Shown: positions 43,578 through 55,045 of the stretch, piece after piece
How the letters are laid out: the number at the start of each line of letters is the position of its first letter
Numbering within the stretch: position 1 is the first letter of the stretch
Assembly (NCBI GenBank): GCA_030323885.1
Contig: CM059194.1
Span: forward strand, 4,379,691-4,443,690
Length of the DNA: 64,000 nucleotides
Reading direction: 5' to 3'
From: Branchipolynoe longqiensis
Lineage: Eukaryota; Annelida; Polychaeta; Phyllodocida; Polynoidae
The notes under the pieces: model-generated
Database searches by the model: none
What the model saw: the letters and a program-made list of their open reading frames with translations, nothing else
Told to the model about the DNA's origin: nothing
Made by a program: the position numbers and the translations under genes

Positions 43578-43660
43578 CCCGCAGCCACGTACTGAACTGG
43601 ACGATTCATCATGAAGAGATTTGTCGGTCCAGTTCAGGGCAAATTCTACGAGGCTGCGGG
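43578..43660. repeat. nested inverted repeat
   Basis: CCCGCAGCC...GGCTGCGGG (43578-43586/43652-43660) encloses TGAACTGGAC...GTCCAGTTCA (43593-43602/43627-43636). Both are perfect and together form a two-stem hairpin. Confidence 0.85.
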
Positions 43661-46320
43661 TTGTCATAGTGATAAAATTACAGTGGAGGAAGCCCCGACA
43701 GATTCGACGTCTCTGCATCTGCAATACAATGGGTTGTTACACATACATAGGCCTGGCTGTAGGATTACACTTCAGGGGGACAAAACCCCGCTGACAGCGA
43801 AATGCTGGGTCAGTGGGGGCGGTTCTTTTCCTATCTACAAATTTGTAGAATATATTCCGCCTTAATATGTGTGTGCGCAATGCGTACTCGACCCTGGCCA
43901 AAATCATAGGTGGATTTCCTTCCTCGCCTATATGTGCCTATCACATAGCTTAGTATTCGGCGAGACAAAAGGGAAGGGCACATTACTGGCGACCGGCGGG
44001 CCCCGTATAGATAAAATACTCCCAACCGGATCTTACTATATGGGCACCATACAGTTAGATTGTACTCCCGACCGTAAAGTCACTGTGGGCACCGTAAGCT
44101 GTGGTACCGTACCACGCTTACTCCCGACCAGGTAATGGTCTCGCCACGCGCATCCGTATTGTGGGACCACCATAAGATTTATCAAATAAACAGCAAAACT
44201 GCGTGCCTTATGCAGAGAGCAGGCTGTAGGCCATAGTCCTTAGGACCCAAGGGGCGTTCCTGAGCCACACAATTAAATGCGCGCACCATAGCTGCGAGCG
44301 TCCATTTCTACATATGTATGAAAAGCTATTTTAAAAGGGTGGGTCATGCCAGCTATCGGTGGTGCAGCTATGGCATAGGCCCAAATGAAAAAGGTTACTG
44401 AATAACACGGGGGAAGCAAATTGCAAATTGCAAATTTTGTCTTTCCTCCCTTTAAATATGCCATAGCATTCCAGCAATCCCACAGCCAGTCTAATTATTC
44501 AGTAAATTTGGGCGATCGCCCGACAAAGTTGATAACACGGTTGCGCTCGCGCGCGTCTAAGTAACTGCCCGCCGTACATGCACTAGGCGTTGGCAGTGTC
44601 TTTATTGGTTAGGTTAAATTAGAGTTTATTTCGACGTCGTCGACAAAAATGCGCACCGGCGCGTCAACGTACGCGTTTTACTCGCCATAAGGCACCAACG
44701 ATATATGTATGAAAATACGGCATTTTTAGGAAACATGACCATCCTTTTTTTTTTTTTAAACATCTTTAATTTTAGTTAGACTGGAAGGAGTAAATTCCAG
44801 GGTTCCCAGTTGTTTTTTTTGTTTTTAACGTCTAAATCTCGATAGGTTTTACAAGTCGTGTAGCATTTGCTAAATGGAATACTACAATATCAATGTTCAT
44901 GCTAAATTAGAATGTTAATATGTCTGTCCATATTCATTATTCCCGTTAATATTATATTTAATGGTAGGAGTGTGTTCCGCAGCACAGGGTATGTGTTTAC
45001 ACTTAAATTTTGACAGTTATTCAAACGCTTATCGAATACGGACTAAATTATATTACGCTATGGCGACTCACATGCTGGTGCCCTCAGAGGGAATTGGTTA
45101 ATATATCTCTGTGCTGGGGAAATGCCCACTCCCACCATACATATTGCCAATTAATAGGTACCGTCGTTCCCACGCGCAAAATGCGTTCGTAGTCGACGCA
45201 ACGACGGCGCGATTTCCGCGTACGCTTATTACACCTTTCTTTTCTTGGATAATATAATATGCTAATATATATACACGTATGTACAGAGTACTAATTTTAA
45301 TGAAGTTTACTTTGGTTTACTTTTATCTCTAAATTCGCCATATCATAATGTATACAGAATGGCTGTGAACCAAGCATTTTCCCCATAGGAGTAATTTGCA
45401 ATCCATATATTTTGGTTGTATTATATATTTTTTTTTTTTTTATTTGGAATAGTATCACCTTATTACTGGTATTTTTACCCTAGGCCTGATATAAATGGGT
45501 GAGGCTTTGTCTGGACAATGCAACATTCGTTTTCAATGAACTAAGGATTTAATAGTGTATAACTTTGGAACATAGTTTTTGAATAACGATTTTTCCTGAC
45601 GTGAATAATTTGGAATATTCCTCTAATAATGACGAATCCCTCATCCCCCATCAGGCCTAGAGTTGTTCGTACTTTTATATATATATGTTTATGAGTACAT
45701 TATTATTTATATTCTATTTTTAAAGATCCCAATTATAAAGGTACCCGTTAATAAATAAATTTTCTACTACCTAGCTGTTGCCCTCAGAGAAAAAGAAAGG
45801 TCTAACTAAATATAATCGACGATTTTATTAAACATAGCTGATTCTCTGTTTTAAGGAGTTGTAAGCTATTTAGATCCGGTGTGTGAAAATGTATGTAGTG
45901 GTAAGCCTAAGTAATTTACGCCACCCCCCGAGGTATATATAGGTGCCCAAAACGATACCCGTGGTGGTGCCCAGGAGTGTTTCGCGAGGGTACGTCTTCC
46001 AGGTCCACGCTTGCCGCGCCTTGGTTGCTGGGGGTGGGCGTGGTCCTGGAATGCGCCTTTTGCTGCCCCCGCGAAACCCGCGCACGTCTCTTGTTGGTAG
46101 TTGTGGCTCCCGGGCACAGTGTATTTGTGCGTTAAAATGCATATGAAGTGTAAAGGAAAGAGATATAACATTAATACATTTGAACATAACTAACAGATTT
46201 GATGTAAATTAATTAATTAATTTTTTTTTTTAGTACAAAATATGGAATTCTAGTTAATGATTATCTTATCAGAATACCCCCAGATTTAGAAGATTTTATT
46301 GAAACATTTATTTAATATTT

Positions 46321-46438
46321 TATATTTACTAAAATTGTAGGCGCAGCCTGCATAACGGATACATACGCTTGTATGCATTTATATTTACTAAAATTGTAGG
46401 CGCAGCCTACATAACGGATACATATACTTGTATGCATT
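46321..46438 (+). repeat. 59-bp tandem duplication
   Basis: Two adjacent units of TATATTTACTAAAATTGTAG plus GCGCAGCCT(G/A)CATAACGG, differing at a few bases. It lies about 250 bp downstream of the 954-codon frame's stop. Confidence 0.9.
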
Positions 46439-46693
46439 AATTTACTGTTCTCATTAACAATATTTATGGTTACGTATATTAAATAAGTATTTCACGTAGC
46501 AGACATAGGCCAAACCTATCTAAAGTAAGCTGTACTCCCCTATCGTACAACGTTAAGGTATATACATATAAGGTGTTTATTAATAATATATTTATTAAAT
46601 ATTATTAAACTTATATTATATATTTATGTATATTAGGTGACCCGTATGGATATGTGGGTAAGCCTAAACATGGAAACTAAGATATCTTAGTCG

Positions 46694-49558
46694 TTAAGAA
46701 ACCGGAGGATCCGGTGGTTTGGGAGGAAGCGGGACTTCCTCCTCCCCACTGTTGGGCATGTAACTGGCCGCGTAGTCGACTAACATGGCCAATGAGTCCC
46801 TTTCGGCCATCGGCTCGTCGCCGATGGTGACGTCGGAACATGCGTCCGAGTACAAACCCTCCTCGTCGGAGGAAAACACCAGCGGAATGTCGCTAAGGGG
46901 GGCGAGCCCATCGGCGGGTTCCGGTAAGGAAAACGGCGACAAGGCAGGCAAGTCGTCGTAGGGGGCCTCCATCGGGGCCGAGGAGGTGGATGGTCGTGCT
47001 GGCGCCTGGATAGGCGTATGCACGTCTTCGGCCACCGGTCGTGAAGATTTGGTGGCCTCTGGTGTTTTCACCGTTAAGTTAACGGCGGCAGCAAATTGCG
47101 CCAAAGTAGAATCAATGCTACCCGGCACGGCAATTTCCACCGCGGGTGTCCGTTTAGGACTCTTCCTTGGTGGTATAACCTCAGGGCTAGCCACAGTCGA
47201 CTTGCCTTTTGGTTTGGACGTTTTCCCTTTATGGGAAACTACAGGGGATGTAGTTACCTTGGGAGGGACGTATGGTGCCCGAGGAACTGTTTTATAGCTC
47301 CCCGGTAGCCATTGTGGAATAGGTGGCGGCGCAGGAAGAGCAGCATCTTTCTCTGGCGTCGTCGTTGGAGGGTCACCTGAAGCGGTGACCGGCGCATTTT
47401 GCGCCTCCATGTTGCAGTAAGCGCGAAGCTTGGACTGCGAGACCCCCGATAGGTCTATGGAATCGGGGTCTCCATCCCACTGGAGAGCAGGCATCCCGAA
47501 TGCGAAGCTGAACGCCATGTTCATCTCCTCATATTTACGCAGCTGCAATTCATGCTGCATCCTCATGAAGCGGTATTTGTCCTCCGCTTCCTTGGTTTTG
47601 GCCTGAGCCTCAGCCAGGGATTTCTGGAAATCCGCATTCAACTCGTCATAGATCGTCTTGGTGTAGTTCACCTTGACGGCATCTAAGCGATTCATCCAAA
47701 AGGTGGCCATGGGGCCCACCATATGCATAAGTAGGTCCGTGGACTCCGTGCTGGAGTCTCGTTCCAGCGCCTTTTGGACGGGAGGCGGTAGGCACTGGTA
47801 ACGTTCTACCAGGCGCTTCTTTGCTGCCGGAGATAAATCCGGCGAGAACTGAGTTCCTGAGGTTGTGGCTTCCTGCTGGGGAGGTGGCGCCATCTCTGCA
47901 GCCCGGCGTTTTAAGTCACGACGGACTGATGCGGTTATGGGTCCTACTGTAGGCAGGGAAGGATCCAACGGCTTAGCGTGCCTACGTTGAGCAGGTTTGC
48001 TAGGCTGTGCTTTCGATGTAGCAGCAGCTGCGGGGACGGGTTTAAGTGCGGCCAGGCGCGCACTTTCCTTTTCCCCAAACTGCTGTAACTTCACGCCGCG
48101 AGCGATTTGCTCTGCGGTTCTCTCCAGAGGTGGATCGTCCTGGATACAATCCACCACGGCTGAGGCATAAGAGATGCCTTCCTCTGTTTTCCCTGCCGTA
48201 AAGGGGCGGGGTTCAGGCTGCTGAGGACGTCCATTCTGATGTTTCTGTCCTCTGCCAGCAGGCTCCGTAGGACGGTTGATACCATCCTCCCTGTCCTGCT
48301 TAATTTGAAGACGGCGTCTACAGGAAGAGAAGTACTGCTTCTCCCCGTATGTGGCCCCGCCGTACAGGCTCACAGCAAGGGTGTGCGCCGATCTGGGTAG
48401 TCGCAACGTCTCCCCGGGAGCTTGCCGACCACGTTGTACCCTAACCTCAGGTTGGTAGGTGTACCGGCATTTAGCCGACAGTGAAGGGTCCTTGGCCACT
48501 CGCGCCAGTTTCCGGATGGTGGACTGGGGGCGCTTATGACCCGTCTTGGCGCAAATTCCGTACGATAGAAGATGCCTCAACATGAGCCCTCTTCTATTGG
48601 TAGAAAAGGGTTTCCCCGTCGACCGGGCGAATGAACAGCCGGTCCCACGGTGCTCGTCACACGACCATTTAGGGACCGTGTATAGATGCTCCTCACAAAT
48701 GTGACGAGCCAGCACGTCCCACCGCTTATAACGGCGGTTGGGGTTCTTCAGGTTTTCCGGCATCGCTGTACGACGTTGCACGAAATACTTACAGAATAAG
48801 CACTTGTCATAAGGGCGGAAGGTGTGCCTCACAAATTTCAAGTGCGATATGTCATGCGGTCTATACAATGACTTAGTTAACCCGTGATCACCTGTAATTA
48901 TGTTATGCAGCTGCTGCACATATGGCTGAAGGCCGGATTGATTATCATCTACCCAGTCTTCTACATCAGAATCCTCCCCATTGTCCCGAATAAGAAGGGG
49001 GAGGCGCAATTTACTTCTGCCCGTCGGTGTAGGTTGCAACATGTACATGGCCAAGCTATGCTCGGGGCGTGGAGGATCGAAGTACCTCGCATTCATTGCA
49101 GATTCCTGCAACATACCTAATTCTGCTGCCTTAGTTATAGGGACAGAACCAAGAGTGCGCTTGTTATAGACGCAATTTACGGATCGGGGGTACCGATCTG
49201 GGATGGTAGCAGCAGGGATATCACTATCCCATTTCAACTCACCCGTTTCCAGTCGCTCAAGACGAAGTGCCATCGTCCCGTACTGGGGATCTTTAGTCGG
49301 GTCGGGTTGAGGGGAGCCCTCCTCGTCCGACTCGTACTCCCTTGCCAGTGCCTTCAAGGCGACGGTAGGTGGCGCAGATCCCTCCGCCCCGGCTGGGGAA
49401 GGGTTTCGCTTGGCCACACGTTCAGATGTCCGCCTATGGGGTGAACGCCTATGGGCAGCTGCAGAAGAAAGTCGAGAAGCATTAATCGACTTACCTGGAG
49501 ATGAGGGGGGAAGTTCATCATCCGTGTCGGTATCCTTCGGACGCCTGTTGGTGACCAA
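46694..49558 (-). CDS. unrecognised 954-codon zinc-finger/coiled-coil protein
   Basis: The frame is open from just after a TGA, with no internal stop. The first in-frame ATG is at 49273 (residue 96, MALRLERL). A short overlapping frame with an ATG at 49581 could supply the N terminus through one frameshift or splice. Order: Ser/Pro/Arg-rich tail; a folded region about 130-245; Cys/His fingers C253-x2-C-x29-H286-x4-H291 and C300-x7-C308-x20-H329-x6-C336-x4-H341; a basic Gln/Pro linker; a helical part with a likely coiled coil about 630-682 (FQKSLAEAQAKTKEAEDKY); and a long Pro/Ser/Glu-rich C terminus ending PPKPPDPPVS. No catalytic motif is visible. The gag-like layout suggests a structural or nucleic-acid-binding protein of an unknown mobile element, or a domesticated gene. 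I do not recognise the family. Confidence 0.7.
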   Translation of the reverse strand: MVTNRRPKDTDTDDELPPSSPGKSINASRLSSAAAHRRSPHRRTSERVAKRNPSPAGAEGSAPPTVALKALAREYESDEEGSPQPDPTKDPQYGTMALRLERLETGELKWDSDIPAATIPDRYPRSVNCVYNKRTLGSVPITKAAELGMLQESAMNARYFDPPRPEHSLAMYMLQPTPTGRSKLRLPLLIRDNGEDSDVEDWVDDNQSGLQPYVQQLHNIITGDHGLTKSLYRPHDISHLKFVRHTFRPYDKCLFCKYFVQRRTAMPENLKNPNRRYKRWDVLARHICEEHLYTVPKWSCDEHRGTGCSFARSTGKPFSTNRRGLMLRHLLSYGICAKTGHKRPQSTIRKLARVAKDPSLSAKCRYTYQPEVRVQRGRQAPGETLRLPRSAHTLAVSLYGGATYGEKQYFSSCRRRLQIKQDREDGINRPTEPAGRGQKHQNGRPQQPEPRPFTAGKTEEGISYASAVVDCIQDDPPLERTAEQIARGVKLQQFGEKESARLAALKPVPAAAATSKAQPSKPAQRRHAKPLDPSLPTVGPITASVRRDLKRRAAEMAPPPQQEATTSGTQFSPDLSPAAKKRLVERYQCLPPPVQKALERDSSTESTDLLMHMVGPMATFWMNRLDAVKVNYTKTIYDELNADFQKSLAEAQAKTKEAEDKYRFMRMQHELQLRKYEEMNMAFSFAFGMPALQWDGDPDSIDLSGVSQSKLRAYCNMEAQNAPVTASGDPPTTTPEKDAALPAPPPIPQWLPGSYKTVPRAPYVPPKVTTSPVVSHKGKTSKPKGKSTVASPEVIPPRKSPKRTPAVEIAVPGSIDSTLAQFAAAVNLTVKTPEATKSSRPVAEDVHTPIQAPARPSTSSAPMEAPYDDLPALSPFSLPEPADGLAPLSDIPLVFSSDEEGLYSDACSDVTIGDEPMAERDSLAMLVDYAASYMPNSGEEEVPLPPKPPDPPVS

Positions 49559-49647
49559 AGTGAATTCCCCTCAGTTTCCATAGGAGTGACGTGAGGGGAG
49601 GTTGTCCCGCTGTCGGCCCAAGACTGGGACACAGGGTTACTGTAGAC

Positions 49648-49983
49648 CAGAAGGGATGGCCGAATGAGCTAGAGCGTCCGTCTCCCGTGCTGGTAGATCG
49701 TGGGGTCCTGGCTTCGAAGCCTGGTCGAGTCAAACCAATGACTTAAAAATTGATATTTGTGGCTTCCTAGCCAGGCGCTTGGCATTATTAAGATAAGGCA
49801 AGGACTGATGTGCTCAGTGTCAGGATAATGTGGCTGAGTGGGATACTAGCTCATGTTGCTGGCGGCCTGGTTTCCCAGTGGGACAGCACTATAAAGTTGC
49901 CATGAGTGCGCACTGTCACAAGTCGGTACCCGTCCTGATATGACCTTAGATGTTGCTAGGATGTAAAAACGATAACAAACAAA
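49648..49983 (+). mobile_element. SINE-A, full-length copy
   Basis: GGGATGGCCGAATGAGCTAG head, GGCTTCGAAGCC B-box region, GAGTCAAACCAATGAC, complete body, and tail GATGTTGCTAGGATG with AACAAACAAATA. It lies about 15 bp upstream of the minus-strand frame that overlaps the 954-codon ORF. Confidence 0.88.
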
Positions 49984-50067
49984 TATATATATGTATCTCA
50001 GAAAAATGACAGAACTCAAAAACGATCAGACTATGCAACTTTAAATACACATCTGATTATTTTAGGG

Positions 50068-50365
50068 TCAGCTTGACGGTAGCTCAGGAGGTATAGTGTC
50101 CACCTCTGAAGGTAGGGGTCATTTGATTGATTCCGCTCAGTGGGCATATTTGCAGTTTGAGCTATTTTCCGTTCCAACCAGTGGTCTGGAACTGGTTCAT
50201 TAACGGTTGTGGTATGTGCTGTCCTGTCTGGGGGAAAGTGCATATAAAAGACCCCTTGCTGCTTATCGGAAAGAGTAGCATATGTGGCGGTAGCGGGTTT
50301 CTTCCAAAGAAGTAGCCGATGATAAAAGTCAATGGGCTCTAGAGGTGTCATTAAATAAAACAAAC
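50068..50365 (+). mobile_element. SINE-B copy 4
   Basis: GACGGTAGCTCAGGAGGTAT head, CAACCAGTGGTCTGGAACTGG, CTGTCTGGGGGAAAGTGCAT, and the tail GTCATTAAATAAAAC. A short internal deletion removes the AAATATGTCAGAATGACC segment. Confidence 0.85.
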
Positions 50366-50617
50366 TTTCCTTTACATCAGACTTTCATCCCGGCGCCTAA
50401 ATGGAATATTAAGTGTCCACTACATGTACCTCTTGTTTGTTCAATTTGTGTTGCTACAGTTACCTGGATTGATGGGGAATGTTTCGAACCCCCTCCTCCC
50501 CCGTCTCCGTTGCTTGTTTCGAAGGACATTGTATAGGAAGATAGCAAGTGTACATAGCTTGTGTTGCGCTTGCCAGTGATCTTTGAACTGTGGAGAATAG
50601 CACCAGCCAGTTCAGCT

Positions 50618-51068
50618 GGACAGTACCCGAATAGAGTGGTCCCAGATTCTGCCGACATATGTCACTAGCTTAACTGGAGGGGTGTAATACGTGAAGAGAG
50701 CGGCGGTGAAATTCCAGATGAAAAACACAATAGAGTGTTTTGAAAGTGATCAGAGTGACAGCTCATTCACGGCGTATAGGAGGTGCGGGATGAGAGAATG
50801 CCCGCTCTGCAGTGAATAACATGGAAGTTAAGGTTGTTAGAGAGAAACATTAATGATATGCCGTTATCTATATCCACATAATAAATTATATAATACATTT
50901 CAATGATAAGAGCTTGAATCCTGTAGCGATATGAACTTTTGAATATAATCACACATTTTATTATTTGTCCAAGCATTCTTTATGGAGATATAACATGTGA
51001 ACTCAGTTGCACTCGGGGAATGTACCCGAATAGAGTGGTTTCAGATTCTGCCGATAGATGTCACTAAC
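50618..51068 (+). repeat. 55-bp direct repeat pair, 400 bp apart
   Basis: GTACCCGAATAGAGTGGT followed by CAGATTCTGCCGA and ATGTCACTA occurs at 50620-50672 and 51020-51068. The second copy abuts element H4. The interval between is AT-rich and has no gene. Confidence 0.75.
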
Positions 51069-51071
51069 TTA

Positions 51072-51813
51072 AGGCTCAGTCACACCTTACCGGATTGGGG
51101 AAATGGATAGAAACCAGACACTGTCCAGTCAAATACGTCAATGTCCCGTTTATATATGGTTGGCATCTGGCGTTTCGGTTCTTTGTGGTATAAAACCTTA
51201 TACAAATATTATTGTGATGGAACCTTCCTTTCTATGTGTCTGGCGGGGGGGGATTCGAACCTCCTACCCCCACGCTCACGGGGAGGCCGGTGGCAAGTCT
51301 AGCCTCCCCCATCAGGCGTTCCGTCCCTCCAGCTCCTGCGGGGGGGGGGGGGCAAGTCTACTCACTAAGGAGGCAGGCGCATGCGCGGCCGCCCTCCCCC
51401 AACGGCAAGTCCTGTGTTCTGCCCATTTGAATCCGATTTCTAGCTTTAGGCTTAGTTTTAGGTTTCTTTTTTATTACAAGTGTCTTATGTTCTATTCTTG
51501 CTATGCTGTTATGTTCTTTATGTAATGATGTTTAATAAACGGTAGGTCTTTTGTGGCCAGCCAGAGTACCTACTCAATCCATTCATGTATCCTGTTATGT
51601 GTAATGAATAATAATCGTCCGGTTATTGTCCAGTGGCTATTCATTAATGTACGTTCCTTGTCCGTTTTGTGTCCATTTCATCCGGCAGTCTTTGACCCGC
51701 TAGCGCAACATTTCGACACATTTCGGTACATTTTGATACCGAACACCACCGGACTAGAAAATTCTTTGTCCAGTTGTGTCCAGTAATCAATCTGGTAAGG
51801 TGTGACAGGCACT
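51072..51813. mobile_element. Harbinger-like non-autonomous element H4 (742 bp)
   Basis: AGGCTCAGTCACACCTTACC mirrors the right end near 51795-51813, with TTA at 51069-51071 and 51814-51816. The interior has multiple GTCCGGT/GTCCAGT motifs in both orientations and a C/G-rich patch (51240-51420). Its 140-codon frame has no known domain. Confidence 0.78.
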
Positions 51814-51934
51814 TTAACTGGCTTTGAATTATGGGAATAGCCTGAGAGGACATGGCTCACAGCTGATCGGTTCACTGCTTCATGGGCGTCACAGTGCGAG
51901 GACACTGGGTTGAATATACAGCTTCAGATATGTA

Positions 51935-52285
51935 TGTAGTTTGTTTGTTGTGAGTTTACATCCAGACGACATCTAAGGTCATATCAGGTTTGGCACCGAC
52001 TTGTGACAGTGCAGACTCATGGTGACTTAATAGTGCTGCCCCCTACTGGGAGACCAGGCCGGCAGCACGCTGACCTGATATCCCAGTCACTCATGTTATC
52101 CTGACATGGAACCAACCAGTCCTTCCCCTATCCTAATAATGCCAAGCGCCAGGGTAGGTAGCAACAAGTATCAATGTTTAAGTCATTTGTTTGACTCGAC
52201 CTGGGTTCGAGCCAATGGTTCACATCCCATGATCTACCAAAACGGGAGACAAACGCTAAGCTCACTCGGCCATCCCGTCTGGCCA
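51935..52285 (-). mobile_element. SINE-A copy
   Basis: Minus-strand head GACGGGATGGCCGAGTGAGC near 52280, body, and tail at TTTGTTTGTTGTGAG. The B box is duplicated or diverged (GGGTTCGAGCC). Confidence 0.85.
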
Positions 52286-52299
52286 AACACAGTCCTAGG

Positions 52300-52639
52300 A
52301 CAGAGTTGAATATATAGGTATATATATAGGTACCGGACAAAATATCAGGTAAGCTTCGGACCGGAAGTGGCCCGGAGTTCTCGGATTTTCCGGTTTTCTG
52401 GAGAAACCGATACATGCAATATAAAATATACAAGGAAAAGCAAAGAACTAAATTGCATTTAACAAATACAAATTACTACACTTCTAAAGCAGTGACTGCT
52501 TTGATCTTTATTAATCCATTTAACATTCTTGAAAGGTATAATGCTGTACCATGTAAGCAGTTTTCTGGGAATGCAGGATGACTGGCGGGCAGATAAGAGA
52601 TTCATTACCTGTATATAACATTATATAACACATATGTAC

Positions 52640-52671
<32 letters not shown>

Positions 52672-52995
52672 GTGTGTGGATATACAGAATATTATGTGCT
52701 GATATATAGATATATGTATATCTAAGATATAATAAAGAGGTTAAATGCTCTATATCTAAAATCATTTTAAATGATCCGAGGAGCATTGACACAGGCCTCG
52801 AACTGATGTAGACCAGGTCACATATCGGGGGTGCCATCAGTGCAGTTAGATATAGTAAGGCATAGGATCAGCTTAATATAATCTTCAATAGATTTATACT
52901 CACAAAATGCATTGTATATCCTATAAAGGAGATACTACAGTACACAATAGGGACAATGCGAAAGCTAAGTGGGATGAGTCAAATCCTCCAGCGCG
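52300..52995. other. no gene; TA-rich microsatellites
   Basis: (TATA)n lies at 52312-52330 and 52635-52670. Nothing else is assignable. Confidence 0.5.
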
Positions 52996-53000
52996 AGTTA

Positions 53001-53616
53001 AGTCTCCGTCAGACCTTACCGGACTGAGTACCAGATACCACCGGACAAAGAATTTTCTAGTCCGGGGGTGTTCGGTATCAAAATGTACTGAAATGTACTG
53101 AAATGTACCGGACGAAACATACGCTAAATGGACAAGGATTGTATATTAACGAATAGCCATCGGACGATAACTGGACGATAACCGGACGACAACCGAATGT
53201 CTAACGGACGGACCGGACACCAAACGGACACCAACTGGGCACCAACCAGACACCAACCTGACACCTACCGGACTGATCACGGACGTGCCAAAAACCGACA
53301 GACCAAATTCCATGCAGCACCATCAACGGACACTGCAGGAAGCAAACCAGAGATGTAACGGATGGGTACCGGACATGAAACAGACAAAACGGACAAAATG
53401 GACTTAAACCGGACATCAACCATACAAGTCAGTCCAGCGTTGTTTGGTACAAGTTTTGTGCATGTTCAAAATTTGTTGCCGTACATACCGGACACCACCG
53501 GACACAGAACGGACACCCTGGATGCCACCTGTATATAAACCGCACATTGCCATATTTCACCGGACAGTGTCTGGTTTCTGTCCGGTTCCTCAATCCAGTG
53601 AGGTATGACTGGGGCT
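53001..53616. mobile_element. Harbinger-like non-autonomous element H5 (616 bp)
   Basis: AGTCTCCGTCAGACCTTACC at the left mirrors GAGGTATGACTGGGGCT at the right, with TTA at 52998-53000 and 53617-53619. The termini are related to H4. The interior is an irregular (ACCGGACACCA)n array whose motifs also occur in H4. Confidence 0.78.
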
Positions 53617-53619
53617 TTA

Positions 53620-54525
53620 GGTTCCCTTGTCCGTTAGGGATGGGGACAGCCGGTGGGGGCGACACAGGTCACATGCGGGATGTACAGGAAGACCGCCATA
53701 GAAGCAAGACCATACAATAATATAATAAGAATTAAGTAGTTCCTTTCCGTGCCTTTATATTCGCATAGTATGTTATACATTACATATATATGGGTGTATT
53801 TTATAATCGTGTAAATGGATATGTATCATGTAAATGGATATGTATTGTGTACATTTATTATATTTATACGAAAACAACCAACGGAATGTCATGTATTAGC
53901 TCCGTACATTATTCACAGGATGTGACTGGTGGCGCCACCACCGCTCCATCTCTTAACAATACTCCGCTTTCCTACTCCCTGTCTGTTCAGAGTTATTTCA
54001 AATTTACACACACACTCACTACCTCCGGCAACACGTCGTCTACAGGGAGGGGCTGAGATGGTTTGAATTGATCTCGAGGTAGGCGGCGAGATAGGAACGC
54101 CGGAACCGGAAGTGGTGGAGGTCAATGCGCAAACTTCCTCCACCCCACTCCTGACCCCATCTCCTCAACCTTCACCCCCCCCCCCCATCACACAGAGGAA
54201 TGTGATTTGACTACAAGGTCAAGGTCACGTGAGTGCCATGATGGGCGAGCTCCAGGACAGGACTGGTGACCTCACTGCATATCGCTCATGCACACAGATC
54301 ACATGACCTCTCAATGCAGCCGCTGACTTGGCTTGATGTTTAGGTCTGATATATATATATATATATATATGCGGTATAAGCCATTTTACAATTATAATAA
54401 GCTGTAAGATCCCATCACTCCCCAACCACTAAGTCATCGGCTGTTTACCTCTATTCATTAGACAAATAAGTGTTCACACTTCCTGTCTACCGTTAGCTAT
54501 TTCGCTATTTCGCATTAGATCATCT
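53620..54525. other. no gene recognised
   Basis: Includes a C10 run at 54177-54186 and (TA)n at 54351-54370. Confidence 0.5.
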
Positions 54526-54529
54526 ACTA

Positions 54530-54805
54530 GTGCCTCCTCAACTCACCACCCTGTGTGGCGCCACCCACTCGCCCATGCCTCAGCGGCCGCTACGCTCACT
54601 CACTGTGCCATTTGGGATGCATAGCGTATTATGCGAGTATAAAGATATGGACGGGAATTATTATTGTTGTAAAGAACCTTCTACAACCGCCCCAACTGAA
54701 GTTTACACTTCAGCTGAAAAAGGGACCGATTTATCGGGGCCGTTTTCTAATTGCTGGAGTTATGCATCCTGTACCCGTCAATGTTATGAACCCCCCAACA
54801 GCTAG
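54530..54805 (+). other. short Cys-rich ORF with CEYK motif, copy 1
   Basis: An open stretch reading VLCEYKDMDGNYYCCKEP and then FSNCWSYASCTRQCYEPP, with eight Cys in about 55 residues. It looks like an extracellular disulfide-rich domain, but it has no good start codon or splice evidence and the core recurs in decayed form at 34672 and 16967. It could be an exon or a repeat-derived frame. Confidence 0.35.
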
Positions 54806-54874
54806 CAGTCTGAGAGCTGACTTCACTGTGTGGACAGGGAACACGCGGGATGCCCCACCTCTGTCACACAATAA

Positions 54875-55045
54875 GTAGGACCAGTGTGTGGGGGTGAGGG
54901 TATAGGGGTGGGGGTGAGGGTAGAGGGGTGGGGTGAGGGGAGAGGGGTGGCGGTGGGTGGGGGTGGGGATAGATGGGTGGGAGTGAGGGTAGAGGGGTGT
55001 GGGTGCGGGTAGAGGGGTGGGGGTGGGGGTGATGGGAGAGGGGTG
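54875..55045 (+). repeat. GGGGTGAGGGTAGA minisatellite, left part
   Basis: Units of about 19-21 bp (GTGGGGGTGAGGGTAGAGGG). The same array resumes at 58408, so it is split by the intervening LINE sequence. Confidence 0.85.

Larger units (their letters stand above)
43454..46690. other. no recognised gene; scattered inverted repeats
   Basis: This 3.2 kb lies between the Ngaro-like element and the 954-codon frame. Its short frames (for example an 84-codon one at 43611) have no known motif. 43930-43992 resembles 36706-36763 left of the element. GTGGTACCGTACCAC at 44100-44114 is a palindrome. T-runs occur at 44741 and 45430. Confidence 0.55.
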
